A stretch of 16,333 bases of DNA from an uncultured Paracoccaceae bacterium (GTDB taxonomy: Bacteria; Pseudomonadota; Alphaproteobacteria; Rhodobacterales; Rhodobacteraceae), in NCBI GenBank assembly GCA_913054485.1, contig CAJXHQ010000019.1, positions 1-16,333 on the forward strand, given 5' to 3'. Shown one piece after another: positions 1 to 6,683 of this stretch. Both the position numbers and the translations under genes were made by a program. The notes under the pieces are model-generated. The model did no database searches, was not told the DNA's origin, and worked only from the letters and a program-made list of their open reading frames with translations. Positions within the stretch are counted from its first letter, which is position 1; every line of letters starts with the position of its first letter.

Positions 1-1422
1 AGTAAACGAGCGAAAACCGGCTTTCTGAGAAGCATTGCTGCGGTCAGCGGCATTGCTCTGATGGCGATGGCGCCGAAGGCGTCCATGGCGGACAATCTGA
101 CTGACGCAATGGTTGGTGCTTATAACAGCAGCGGCCTGCTGGAGCAAAACCGCGCCCTGCTGCGGATCACGGACGAAAACGTCGCGCAGGCGGTTGCGCG
201 GCTGCGCCCGGTGATCGACTGGGTCACCCAGGCCAGCTACACTTATGCACGCAATACCTCCGGCGGGGCCATCGGCCGCAACGAAGGCAGCCTGTTCTCA
301 ACCGGGTTGCAATTCACCTGGCTGCTTTTTGACAATGGCGCCTCCCAGCTGCGTCAGCTGTCGGCTCAGGAAGCGGTGCTGTCGACCCGGCAGACGCTGC
401 TGAACGTGGAGCAGCAGGTGCTGTTCTCCGCGGTTTCCGTCTATATCAACGTGCTGCTGCAAAAGGAAACCGTGGCCCTGCGTCAGAACAACCTGCGGCT
501 TTTGCAGGAAGAATTGAAGGCGGCCCAGGACCGTTTCGAAGTGGGCGAAGTGACCCGCACGGACGTGGCGCTGGCTGAAAGCCGCGTGGCGGCTGCCCAG
601 GCGGCCCTGACGCAAAGCCGCGGCGATCTGCTGACGGCTGAAGCTGAATATGCCGAAGTTGTCGGTAATGCTCCCGGCAACATTGCAGGCCAGCCGAGCC
701 TGCCGCGGCGCGCGGCCTCGCTGCAGAGCGCTGAAAACATTGCTGTGCGCAACCACCCGAGCCTGCTGTCCCAGCAGCATGCTGTGAAATCGGCTGAACA
801 CACCGCAAGAGCAGCAGCCAAGGATCTGGGTCCGAACCTGCGGGCAGGCGGCAGCGTCGGTTACCGCCAGGAAACCGGCGGCAGCCGTTTTGCCGATGGC
901 GAGGACGCCAGCGTCAATCTGACCCTGACCCAGCCGGTGTTTGCAGGCGGTGCCCTGGCGTCGGCCCGGCGCAGTGCACTGGCCAGCGTGGACGCTGAGA
1001 AGGGCAATCTGATCACGGTTCAGCGCGCCATCGTGCAGGATGTGGCGGCGGCCTATGTGGCGCTGGAAACCTCCCGTGCCAGTCTGGTTTCGGCCAACGA
1101 GCGTGTCCGTACCGCGCAGGTGGCCTTTGACGGGATCCGCGAGGAAGCCACCCTGGGCGCCCGTACGACGCTGGACGTGCTGCAATCCGAACAGGAACTG
1201 CTGGATGCGCAGACCTCTCGCGTACAAGCCCGCGCCACCCAGGCGATTGCAGCCTTTGGCCTGCTTCAGGCACAAGGCCTGCTGACCGCCGGTCATCTGG
1301 AGCTGCCGGTCGAAATCTATGACCCTACCGTCTATTACAATGTCGTCAAATCGGCCCCTTATGCTGTCAGCACCCAGGGCTCCGATCTTGACCGTGTGAT
1401 GAAAGCGCTCGGCAAACAATGA
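1..1422 (+). CDS. tolC: TolC family outer membrane efflux protein (5' end outside window)
   Basis: Outer membrane channel that works with an inner-membrane pump and a periplasmic adaptor for type I secretion or drug efflux. An ATG lies at position 61, but the frame is open from base 1, and the first 20 codons encode a basic stretch (SKRAKTGFLRS) followed by a hydrophobic core that runs on past the ATG to ALMAMAPKASMA. That is a Sec signal peptide, probably cleaved before DNLTD, so the true start lies upstream of the window. The mature part has the duplicated outer-membrane-factor pattern of long Ala/Gln-rich helices around two beta parts (for example FTWLLFDNGASQLRQL and LTLTQPVFAGGALASARR). 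The window holds 473 codons, the usual size for the family. Stop is TGA at 1420-1422, 76 nt before the PopZ-like gene. The exporter partner is not in the window. Confidence 0.92.
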   Translation, partial: SKRAKTGFLRSIAAVSGIALMAMAPKASMADNLTDAMVGAYNSSGLLEQNRALLRITDENVAQAVARLRPVIDWVTQASYTYARNTSGGAIGRNEGSLFSTGLQFTWLLFDNGASQLRQLSAQEAVLSTRQTLLNVEQQVLFSAVSVYINVLLQKETVALRQNNLRLLQEELKAAQDRFEVGEVTRTDVALAESRVAAAQAALTQSRGDLLTAEAEYAEVVGNAPGNIAGQPSLPRRAASLQSAENIAVRNHPSLLSQQHAVKSAEHTARAAAKDLGPNLRAGGSVGYRQETGGSRFADGEDASVNLTLTQPVFAGGALASARRSALASVDAEKGNLITVQRAIVQDVAAAYVALETSRASLVSANERVRTAQVAFDGIREEATLGARTTLDVLQSEQELLDAQTSRVQARATQAIAAFGLLQAQGLLTAGHLELPVEIYDPTVYYNVVKSAPYAVSTQGSDLDRVMKALGKQ

Positions 1423-1428
1423 CAATTT

Positions 1429-1458
1429 GCAGTACCGGTTGTGTGAAGCCGGTACTGC
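1429..1458 (+). promoter_or_regulatory. Hairpin between tolC and the PopZ-like gene
   Basis: A perfect 10-bp inverted repeat (GCAGTACCGG at 1429-1438 and CCGGTACTGC at 1449-1458, 10-nt loop) begins 6 nt after the tolC stop. No T-tract follows, so it is not a standard intrinsic terminator. It could stabilise the tolC 3' end, act as a weak terminator, or be an operator. The dyad is seen directly; any function is inference. Confidence 0.5.
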
Positions 1459-1498
1459 CGCTACGCTCTCTAGTGAAGGCGAGAGTGGTGATAAAAAC

Positions 1499-2293
1499 AT
1501 GTCAGAACCTGTGAAACATGACGGGATCGAGGATGTATTGTCGTCGATCCGCCGTTTGGTCAGCGAAGACACCCGCAGCGGAACCGTTCCGCCCGCGGCT
1601 GCGCCGCGGCCAGCCAATCCTGTAAAACCAGAAGCGCTGATGCTCACGCCGGCCCTGCGCGTGGCTGAGCCTGTGCCGCCGGCCCCGGTGCTGGAACCTG
1701 CTGCCGCTGCGGAAGGCGCGGCACCGGATCACCATGATTTGCCTGGCAAGCTGCAATTCGTGCGTGCGGCCGAAACCCGCCCGCAAGAAGAGCCCGAACA
1801 GGGCGGCGCAGACCAGGATGCCGCGCCTTGGTCAAAGCCCGACGCAACGCTCTTCGGCGCCGTTGGCGGTGTCTCGGAGGAGGCGGTGAGCAGTTCTTCC
1901 CTGAAGGAGAAGATCGCGGCACTGGAAGCGGTCATCGGCGGCACCGATGACCAGTGGGAGCCGGATGGCAAATCGTCCGACGAATATGCCGGCACCAATG
2001 TGGAGCCGCTGACCTGGGAAGACGCGGCCGCCGAGGACGTGCCGGAAGCGCAGGACATGCGCGAAGAAACGCTGGATGCGGAATCCTTGGCGGAAGATGC
2101 GGTCACCGAAGAAGCATTGGATGCGCTGGCTTTGGAAGAGGCTGTGATTGACGAAGCCTCGCTGCGCGAACTGGTGGCAGATATCGTCCGCGAAGAGCTG
2201 CAAGGCGCGCTGGGTGAGCGGATCACCCGAAACGTGCGCAAGCTGGTCCGCCGCGAGATCCACCGCGCCTTGGCGGCGCAGGACCTGGGCTGA
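1499..2293 (+). CDS. PopZ-like (DUF2497) polar organising protein
   Basis: 264 residues. The start chosen is ATG 1499, which gives MSEPVKHDGIEDVLSSIRRL; an upstream TTG in frame at 1427 would add 24 residues unlike the family and run through a hairpin. A GAGAG stretch at 1481-1485 is a modest ribosome site. Three parts are visible: an N-terminal amphipathic helix (about residues 9-24, DVLSSIRRLVSED), a Pro/Ala and then strongly acidic low-complexity middle (about 27-215), and a C-terminal helical region (about 218-260, with LRELVADIVREEL and ITRNVRKLVRREIHRAL). This matches PopZ, which forms a polar matrix that anchors the chromosome-partition complex and recruits cell-cycle regulators: the N-terminal helix binds clients, the acidic Pro-rich part is disordered, and the C-terminus oligomerises. 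It is longer than Caulobacter PopZ because the middle is expanded. Family assignment is fairly sure; a PopZ role in this organism is inferred. Confidence 0.78.
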   Translation: MSEPVKHDGIEDVLSSIRRLVSEDTRSGTVPPAAAPRPANPVKPEALMLTPALRVAEPVPPAPVLEPAAAAEGAAPDHHDLPGKLQFVRAAETRPQEEPEQGGADQDAAPWSKPDATLFGAVGGVSEEAVSSSSLKEKIAALEAVIGGTDDQWEPDGKSSDEYAGTNVEPLTWEDAAAEDVPEAQDMREETLDAESLAEDAVTEEALDALALEEAVIDEASLRELVADIVREELQGALGERITRNVRKLVRREIHRALAAQDLG

Positions 2294-2314
2294 GCACGGC
2301 CTCGGTGAGGATCG

Positions 2315-2341
2315 AAAAAGCGCCCCGCGGGGCGCTTTTTT
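2315..2341. terminator. Bidirectional intrinsic terminator between the PopZ-like gene and cobQ
   Basis: A perfect 26-nt palindrome: AAAAAGCGCCCCG (2315-2327) followed directly by its reverse complement (2328-2340), plus one more T at 2341. The GC-rich stem is flanked by A's on the left and T's on the right, so it can terminate transcription from both sides. The TAA stop of cobQ (2342-2340 on the minus strand) lies inside the T-tract. Confidence 0.92.
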
Positions 2342-3794
2342 ATTGGCTGACGGGCTGGGCCAGATCCCAGATCAGGTCAAGGTCCATGTAGCGCTCCATG
2401 TGGTCTGCCAGAGCGTCCAGAACCTCTTCTACGCCGTCTTCGTATCCGTGTGTGCTCTCGTGGCCGAGCGCCTGAAGGAAGCCCGCGCGGAAAGCATCGG
2501 ACGAGAACAGCCCGTGCAGGTAGCAGCCCCGGATCCGGCCGTTGGCGGAGGCGGCCCCCTCGGGCCGTCCTGCCACGCTCAGCCAGGCGCGGGTGCAGTC
2601 GGGGCCGTTTGTGCGGCCCATGTGGATCTCGTAGCCGCTGACGGGCGTGTTGCTGCCCCTCAGCTGCGCTTCGGTCAGAGTGACGGTCTTGCTGCCGCCC
2701 ATCACAGTGTGCACCTCCAGCAGGCCAAGGCCCTCCACCTTGCCGGGGCGGCCGTCGACGCCATCAGGGTCGTCGATCGTCTTGCCCAGCATCTGGTAAC
2801 CGCCGCAGATCCCCAGCACATGGCCGCCGCGGCGCACATGGGCCTGGATGTCCACGTCCCAGCCCTGGCTGCGCAGGTAGGCTAGGTCGCCAATGGTGGA
2901 TTTGCTGCCAGGGATTAGCACCAGGTCGGCGTCGCCTGGGAGGGCGCGTCCGGGCGGCACAATCTCCACGGTCACGTCCGGCTCGGCCGAGAGCGGATCC
3001 AGGTCGTCAAAATTGGCCATCCGCTCCAGCTGCGGCACCACAACCTTGCAGGCGCCGCCCGTGGCCGAGGCGATGTCCATCATGTCTTCAGCCGGCAGGC
3101 GCCAGGCGTCGTTGAACCAGGGAATGACCCCCAGCGAGGGCCAGCCGGTGCGCGCGGCAATATCGTCGCGGCCTGCGTCAAACAGCGATAGGTCGCCGCG
3201 AAACCGGTTCACCAGAAAGCCTGCGATCCGGTCGAGGTCCTGCTGCTCCAGCACGGCCTTGGTGCCCACTATCTGTGCGATCACCCCGCCGCGGTGGATG
3301 TCGCCTGCGAGGATGACCGGCACACTGGCGGCACAGGCAAAGCCCATATTGGCGATGTCGTTCTTGCGCAGGTTGGTTTCAGCCGGGGAGCCTGCGCCTT
3401 CGACGAGCACAAGGTCCGCGTCTCCTGCCAGGCGGCGGAAGCTGTCGAGTGCGGCCTCCAGCAGCCCGGATTTGTCGCGCATGAAGGAACCGGCGGCTTG
3501 GGTGCCGCGCCGCTTGCCCTGTACGATCACCTGCGCGCCGGTGTCTGTCTCGGGTTTCAGCAGCACCGGGTTCATGTCGGTATGGGGGCTGCGCTTGGCG
3601 GCGCGCGCCTGCAGCGCCTGCGCGCGGCCGATCTCGCCGCCCTCGGGCGTAACGGCGGCATTGTTGGACATGTTCTGCGGCTTGAAAGGCGCCACCCGCA
3701 AACCGCGGTTGGTGAAGGCACGCGCCAGCCCGGCCACGAGAAGCGATTTACCGACATTGCTGCCGGTGCCCTGGATCATGATTGCGCGCGCCAT
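2340..3794 (-). CDS. cobQ: Cobyric acid synthase (adenosylcobyric acid synthase, glutamine-hydrolysing)
   Basis: ATP- and glutamine-dependent amidation of four peripheral carboxylates of adenosylcobyrinic acid a,c-diamide, giving adenosylcobyric acid in cytoplasmic cobalamin synthesis. 484 residues, the normal length. Start ATG at 3794 is preceded by GGGAGGA about 7 nt away and gives [20 protein letters not shown]; the frame stays open upstream, but those residues are not family-like. The N-terminal dethiobiotin-synthetase-like domain has a P-loop (GTGSNVGKS, 9-17), [10 protein letters not shown] (37-46) and [10 protein letters not shown] (130-139). The C-terminal class I glutaminase-like domain has nucleophile Cys330 in [11 protein letters not shown] and His427 in CYLHGLF; GYEIHMG (387-393) is also typical. 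All key residues are present. No other cob gene and no cobalamin riboswitch was seen nearby, so it stands alone here. Confidence 0.96.
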   Translation of the reverse strand: MARAIMIQGTGSNVGKSLLVAGLARAFTNRGLRVAPFKPQNMSNNAAVTPEGGEIGRAQALQARAAKRSPHTDMNPVLLKPETDTGAQVIVQGKRRGTQAAGSFMRDKSGLLEAALDSFRRLAGDADLVLVEGAGSPAETNLRKNDIANMGFACAASVPVILAGDIHRGGVIAQIVGTKAVLEQQDLDRIAGFLVNRFRGDLSLFDAGRDDIAARTGWPSLGVIPWFNDAWRLPAEDMMDIASATGGACKVVVPQLERMANFDDLDPLSAEPDVTVEIVPPGRALPGDADLVLIPGSKSTIGDLAYLRSQGWDVDIQAHVRRGGHVLGICGGYQMLGKTIDDPDGVDGRPGKVEGLGLLEVHTVMGGSKTVTLTEAQLRGSNTPVSGYEIHMGRTNGPDCTRAWLSVAGRPEGAASANGRIRGCYLHGLFSSDAFRAGFLQALGHESTHGYEDGVEEVLDALADHMERYMDLDLIWDLAQPVSQ

Positions 3795-4017
3795 TGGCCG
3801 TCCTCCCGGTATTGCAGAACGGTATGCCCGATTCCGTCCCCGGGTGAAAGCTGTGCCGGCAGGCCGCATCCGTCCCCTCCGTCCGCGCCGCGGCACCGGC
3901 CAAAACCGTCACCGCCGCGGCAATGCCCGGAATGCTGGAAAATTCCGGTCCGTCCTCTCCGGCGGAAACCGGTATGGCGGCGGCCGGGCGGGATACGGTT
4001 GCATACTGGGGCTGCGC
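3795..4017. other. Intergenic region upstream of cobQ, with a short dyad
   Basis: About 220 bp between cobQ and the next terminator. It contains the cobQ ribosome site (about 3801-3808) and a 7-bp inverted repeat, CCGGAAT (3927-3933) and ATTCCGG (3942-3948), with an 8-nt loop. I see no credible gene, no B12-box-like motif and no convincing promoter hexamers. Short reading frames through it lack family resemblance and look like GC-rich chance frames. Confidence 0.4.
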
Positions 4018-4053
4018 AAAGAAAAACGCGCCCCCCAGGACGCGTTTTTCTTT
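4018..4053. terminator. Intrinsic terminator downstream of the DUF6280-type gene
   Basis: A perfect 13-bp stem, AAAGAAAAACGCG (4018-4030) and CGCGTTTTTCTTT (4041-4053), with a 10-nt loop (CCCCCCAGGA). On the minus strand it lies 21 nt past the TGA of the small gene at 4075-4392 and ends in TTTTTCTTT. The stem is symmetric, so it could also stop plus-strand transcription. Confidence 0.88.
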
Positions 4054-4074
4054 AACAGTCTGGCAGACGTCAGA

Positions 4075-4392
4075 TCAGGCGGCTTCGGCCTGGGCTGCGT
4101 TGCGGCGTTCGCTTTCCTCGCGCGACAGCGCGACCGAGGTCCGCACACCGCGGCCCACGAATTCCATCAGACCCGACACAACCCGTTCGTTGGGGTCGAT
4201 CCCGGAACAGGACAGCACTTCGCGGCCGTCCCGCGAACGGGCCCAGCGGGCGATCTGTTCAGGACCATTGCCATACTTCTTGTCGTCCGCAATGGCGTCA
4301 TCCAGTGCAGCCAGCACAACGGCTGCAAATAGTTTACGGGCACGGTTGCCTTGCTCATTGTTATAAGCAGTGCCGTCAACGAAATCTCGCAT
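4075..4392 (-). CDS. Small conserved Rhodobacterales protein, DUF6280-type
   Basis: 105 residues, no signal peptide or membrane segment, so probably cytoplasmic. ATG at 4392 follows an AAAGGA ribosome site (about 4400-4405); another ATG 7 nt upstream is out of frame and too close to that site. From memory the sequence (MRDFVDGTAYNNEQGNRARK at the start, then an ALDDAIADDKKYGNGPE stretch and a SREESERRNAA tail) matches the uncharacterised family DUF6280, found in Roseobacter-type genomes. It is mostly predicted helix. There is a single Cys in VLSCSGIDPNERV. Function is unknown and I propose none. It is divergent from efp across a 216-bp regulatory region and has its own terminator, so it is probably a single-gene unit. 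Confidence 0.8.
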   Translation of the reverse strand: MRDFVDGTAYNNEQGNRARKLFAAVVLAALDDAIADDKKYGNGPEQIARWARSRDGREVLSCSGIDPNERVVSGLMEFVGRGVRTSVALSREESERRNAAQAEAA

Positions 4393-4444
4393 CTCGCATC
4401 CTTTGTTGTTCTTGCTCTTGCAATTCCGGCGTGGCGCTCCTTAT

Positions 4445-4504
4445 GACCTAATCAGGTCGATTCGGGTAGCCCGCTGTTGCATATCTTTCATGCAAATTTT
4501 GCAT
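4445..4504. promoter_or_regulatory. Two dyad-symmetric sites in the DUF6280-type gene / efp divergent region
   Basis: Site 1: GACCT-AATC-AGGTC at 4445-4458. Site 2: ATGCAAA-T-TTTGCAT at 4490-4504, a perfect 7-bp dyad with a 1-nt centre, and notably AT-rich for this region. Both lie upstream of the efp promoter and close to where the promoter of the minus-strand gene should be. They may be operators; the regulator is unknown. Confidence 0.4.
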
Positions 4505-4538
4505 AGCTTCCATGGACCACCTACGACATATCGTTGTC

Positions 4539-4567
4539 TTGTCAGCCCGAGGCCCGCCAGATATAGG
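4539..4567 (+). promoter_or_regulatory. Probable sigma-70-type promoter of efp
   Basis: TTGTCA (4539-4544), a 17-nt spacer, and TATAGG (4562-4567). It matches the -35/-10 consensus at the ideal spacing and sits about 40 nt before the efp start, which would place the transcript start near 4574. A GGGAGG ribosome site follows at 4593-4598, 10 nt before the ATG at 4609. Confidence 0.65.
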
Positions 4568-4608
4568 ATCGATTAACAATCCATCAACACCCGGGAGGCA
4601 AAAAAGCG

Positions 4609-5173
4609 ATGCCCAAGATCAACGGTAATGAAATCCGCCCAGGCAACGTTCTGGAGCATAATGACGGTCTCTGGGCTGCTGTGAAAGTGGATCACGTAAA
4701 GCCCGGAAAAAGGCGGTGCATTTGCCCAGGTCGAACTGCGCAACCTGCGCAATGGCTCCAAGCTGAACGAACGGTTCCGCTCCGCCGACAAGGTCGAGCG
4801 TGTGCGCCTGGAGCAGAAAGATCAGCAGTTTCTCTATGAGGATGACGGAATGCTGATCTTTATGGACACCGAATCCTACGAACAGACGCAGATTTCCGCC
4901 GAGCTGCTGGGCGACCGCCGCCCCTTCCTGCAGGACGGGATGACCATCGTGGTGGAATTCTACGAAGAAGAAGCGCTGAACGCGACCGTGCCGCAGAAAG
5001 TCACCTGCAAGATCGTCGAGACCGAGCCGGTGGTGAAAGGCCAGACTGCGGCAAACTCATTCAAGCCGGCGGTTCTGGACAATGGCGTCAAAGTCATGGT
5101 GCCGCCCTTCGTCGGGCAGGACGAGATGATCGTAGTGAACACCGAGACTATGGAATATTCCGAACGCGCCTGA
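4609..5173 (+). pseudogene. efp: Elongation factor P, reading frame broken by one extra A
   Basis: EF-P binds stalled ribosomes between the P and E sites and relieves stalling at proline runs. Frame 1 from ATG 4609 gives a correct N-terminus ([20 protein letters not shown] ... VDHVKPGK) up to Lys34, then 42 unrelated residues to a stop at 4837-4839. The remainder of EF-P is in the +1 frame and runs to TGA 5171-5173, ending [20 protein letters not shown] plus SERA. Removing one A from the five-A run at 4707-4711 restores [20 protein letters not shown] and a 187-residue protein, the normal length, with all three domains. The break lies immediately after codon 34 (AAA, 4708-4710), the lysine that EpmA beta-lysylates in E. 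coli EF-P. Promoter, ribosome site and terminator are intact and the rest is undegraded. A sequencing error or very recent mutation is most likely; +1 ribosomal slippage is a less likely alternative. Confidence 0.9.
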
Positions 5174-5194
5174 GCCACGCCTCCGCGCGATGGC

Positions 5195-5226
5195 AAAGCC
5201 CCGCAGCTGATGGCTGCGGGGCTTTT
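5195..5226. terminator. Bidirectional intrinsic terminator between efp and the secreted-protein gene
   Basis: A perfect 13-bp stem, AAAGCCCCGCAGC (5195-5207) and GCTGCGGGGCTTT (5213-5225), loop TGATG, with a further T at 5226. It starts 21 nt after the efp stop. The TAA of the convergent minus-strand gene (5230-5228) ends 2 nt from the stem, so one hairpin probably serves both genes. Confidence 0.9.
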
Positions 5227-5227
5227 C

Positions 5228-5785
5228 TTATCCGGCTGGCAGCTCAATCGAAAATCCGCATTCATCCATCATCTTGCCATAGGCGGCGGTGAACCCGCTG
5301 AGCGAGGCATTCATTACCACCGCGCCTTCCTGGTAGGGATGCAGCAGGCGGATTTCCAGCGCCTGGCCCGCCTTCATCCAGCGCAGCATACGCAAGGCGT
5401 CTTGCCAGCGGGGCCCGGCCTCGGCATGGGCAAAGCCTTCCTCGTCGAACCAGCCGTTGGCGATCCCGTAGAATGCCGCCTGCCGGTCGAATACAAAGGC
5501 CACGGCCAGTCCGTTTTGCACCTGGGTGCCATGGCCGCGCGGCGCGTTCTCATACAGCATTGGTTCAGGATAGTGGTCCGGCGGGCCGCCATCACCGTTT
5601 GAAATGGTCAGGCGCAATGAGGGCAGGCCGTCGCCGCCGGTAACCGCCGTGCAGGTGCGGCGCAGGTCCTCGCCGGTGTCTATGGTTTCGGAAAAAGCCC
5701 GCCAGTCGCGGTATTCCCAATATCCGTCCGCGGCTGCCGGCAGGGCCAGCAGCCCGGCCAGAGCCGCCATCAGTGGCAGTTTCAT
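5228..5785 (-). CDS. Hypothetical secreted (periplasmic) protein
   Basis: 185 residues. ATG at 5785 follows AAAGGA with about 8 nt spacing. Residues 1-19 form a clear Sec signal peptide (MKLPLMAALAGLLALPAAA, then DGYWEY), so the product is exported. The mature part has two cysteines (45 and 176) that could form a disulfide, a central DHYPEPMLYEN region, and a C-terminal stretch SLSGFTAAYGKMMDECGF. Similar SLSGFTAAYxxxxxxC endings occur, as I recall, in other small alphaproteobacterial periplasmic proteins, but I cannot name the family. No catalytic motif is evident. It lies 83 nt downstream of ygfZ on the same strand and may be cotranscribed with it. Confidence 0.78.
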   Translation of the reverse strand: MKLPLMAALAGLLALPAAADGYWEYRDWRAFSETIDTGEDLRRTCTAVTGGDGLPSLRLTISNGDGGPPDHYPEPMLYENAPRGHGTQVQNGLAVAFVFDRQAAFYGIANGWFDEEGFAHAEAGPRWQDALRMLRWMKAGQALEIRLLHPYQEGAVVMNASLSGFTAAYGKMMDECGFSIELPAG

Positions 5786-5868
5786 AGTCCAGTCCTTTCA
5801 CGCAACACGGCGGCAGGGGCCGCCGGTTTGCCTGAAAGGCTTAAGGCAGGCAGGTTAAGGGGAGATTG

Positions 5869-6606
5869 TCAGCCGGGCCAGCGCAGGGTGGCCTCTCCGG
5901 CGGCCAGTTCAGCACCGCGGGCACGGTCATAGCGCAGATAGGCAATGGCCTTGCCGCCGGCCTGGGTGAACAGCGTGCCCGCAGGTTTGCCCCCGGCAGT
6001 GATCTCGGTTCCAGCCGGAGCGCTGCCCTCGATGTCCACCACCTGCAGCCCCTTGCGCAGCTCGGTCTTGTGTTTCATTCGCGCGGTGACTTCCTGGCCC
6101 ACGTAGCAGCCTCTGCGGAAATCAACGCCGTTCAGCGCTTCAAAGCCGGCTTCCAGTAAATAGGCCTCGGGCGTCAGCTCCACGCCGGTCTCAGGGATGC
6201 AATGCGCCACCCTGATCGCGTCCCAGTCGCTGCCGTCATCGCCGCCTTCGGTTCCGTATAGCCGCCAGCCCATGTCCGGGTGGCGCGGATCCGCCAGTGC
6301 ATTCTCCGGCGCGGCCCCGGTGCCGCGTTTCACCTGAAGGCCGGTTTCCGAAATCTCCACGTCTGCGCGCAGCCGGTACATGGACAGCCGCTTCATCAGC
6401 GCGTCCGCCTGGCTCGCATCCGCATCCAGCAGCACGCCGTCCCCGTCTGCGGCCAGGAAGAAATCGGCCAGGTATTTGCCCTGCGGCGTCAGCAGCGCCG
6501 CATAGACCAGCCCCTGATCCAGCCGGTTCACGTCATTGGTCACCAATCCTTGCAGGAAGGTGCGGGTATCAGCGCCGCTCAGGCGCAAAATCCGTCTTGT
6601 GCTCAT
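5869..6606 (-). CDS. ygfZ: YgfZ/GcvT-domain folate-binding protein
   Basis: Tetrahydrofolate-binding protein of the YgfZ (IBA57-like) family, which helps maintain certain Fe-S enzymes. The start chosen is ATG 6606 (MSTRRILRLSGADTRTFLQG, 245 residues), because GAAGGAG lies 8 nt upstream; an ATG 18 nt further up (6624) would overlap that ribosome site. The N-terminal part has the family opening (SGADTRTFLQGLVTNDVNRL, about residues 10-29). The signature is present as RGCYVGQEVTARMKHK, with Cys167 in the GCYVGQE motif that is essential in E. coli YgfZ. A C-terminal barrel-like tail ends YLRYDRARGAELAAGEATLR. It is divergent from the glycosyltransferase gene across a 77-bp gap. Length is somewhat short but normal for alphaproteobacterial members. 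Confidence 0.92.
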   Translation of the reverse strand: MSTRRILRLSGADTRTFLQGLVTNDVNRLDQGLVYAALLTPQGKYLADFFLAADGDGVLLDADASQADALMKRLSMYRLRADVEISETGLQVKRGTGAAPENALADPRHPDMGWRLYGTEGGDDGSDWDAIRVAHCIPETGVELTPEAYLLEAGFEALNGVDFRRGCYVGQEVTARMKHKTELRKGLQVVDIEGSAPAGTEITAGGKPAGTLFTQAGGKAIAYLRYDRARGAELAAGEATLRWPG

Positions 6607-6683
6607 GCCGGTGGCTCCTTCCATCTGGCCGCTGCGGAGGACAGTGATATAGGATTGAAACCGGATTTGAACAGGAAAACGCC

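Noticed and set aside
1427..1498. TTG start at 1427 for the PopZ-like gene
   Set aside because: It would add 24 residues encoded by a hairpin region; the family N-terminus begins at ATG 1499.
298..1647. Long minus-strand reading frame opposite tolC
   Set aside because: It is antisense to a clear TolC coding sequence, has Gln/Arg/His-rich composition typical of a shadow frame in GC-rich DNA, and resembles no family.
3795..4017. Cobalamin riboswitch upstream of cobQ
   Set aside because: No B12-box-like motif (GCCACTG type) was found on the minus strand.
2893..4332. Long plus-strand reading frame opposite cobQ and the DUF6280-type gene
   Set aside because: It spans two well-supported minus-strand genes and a terminator, and its Ser/Arg/Pro-rich product is a shadow translation.
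6607..6683. TATAGG near 6648 as a -10 element for the glycosyltransferase gene
   Set aside because: The hexamer at the expected -35 position (CTGGCC) matches the consensus poorly, so no promoter was called.
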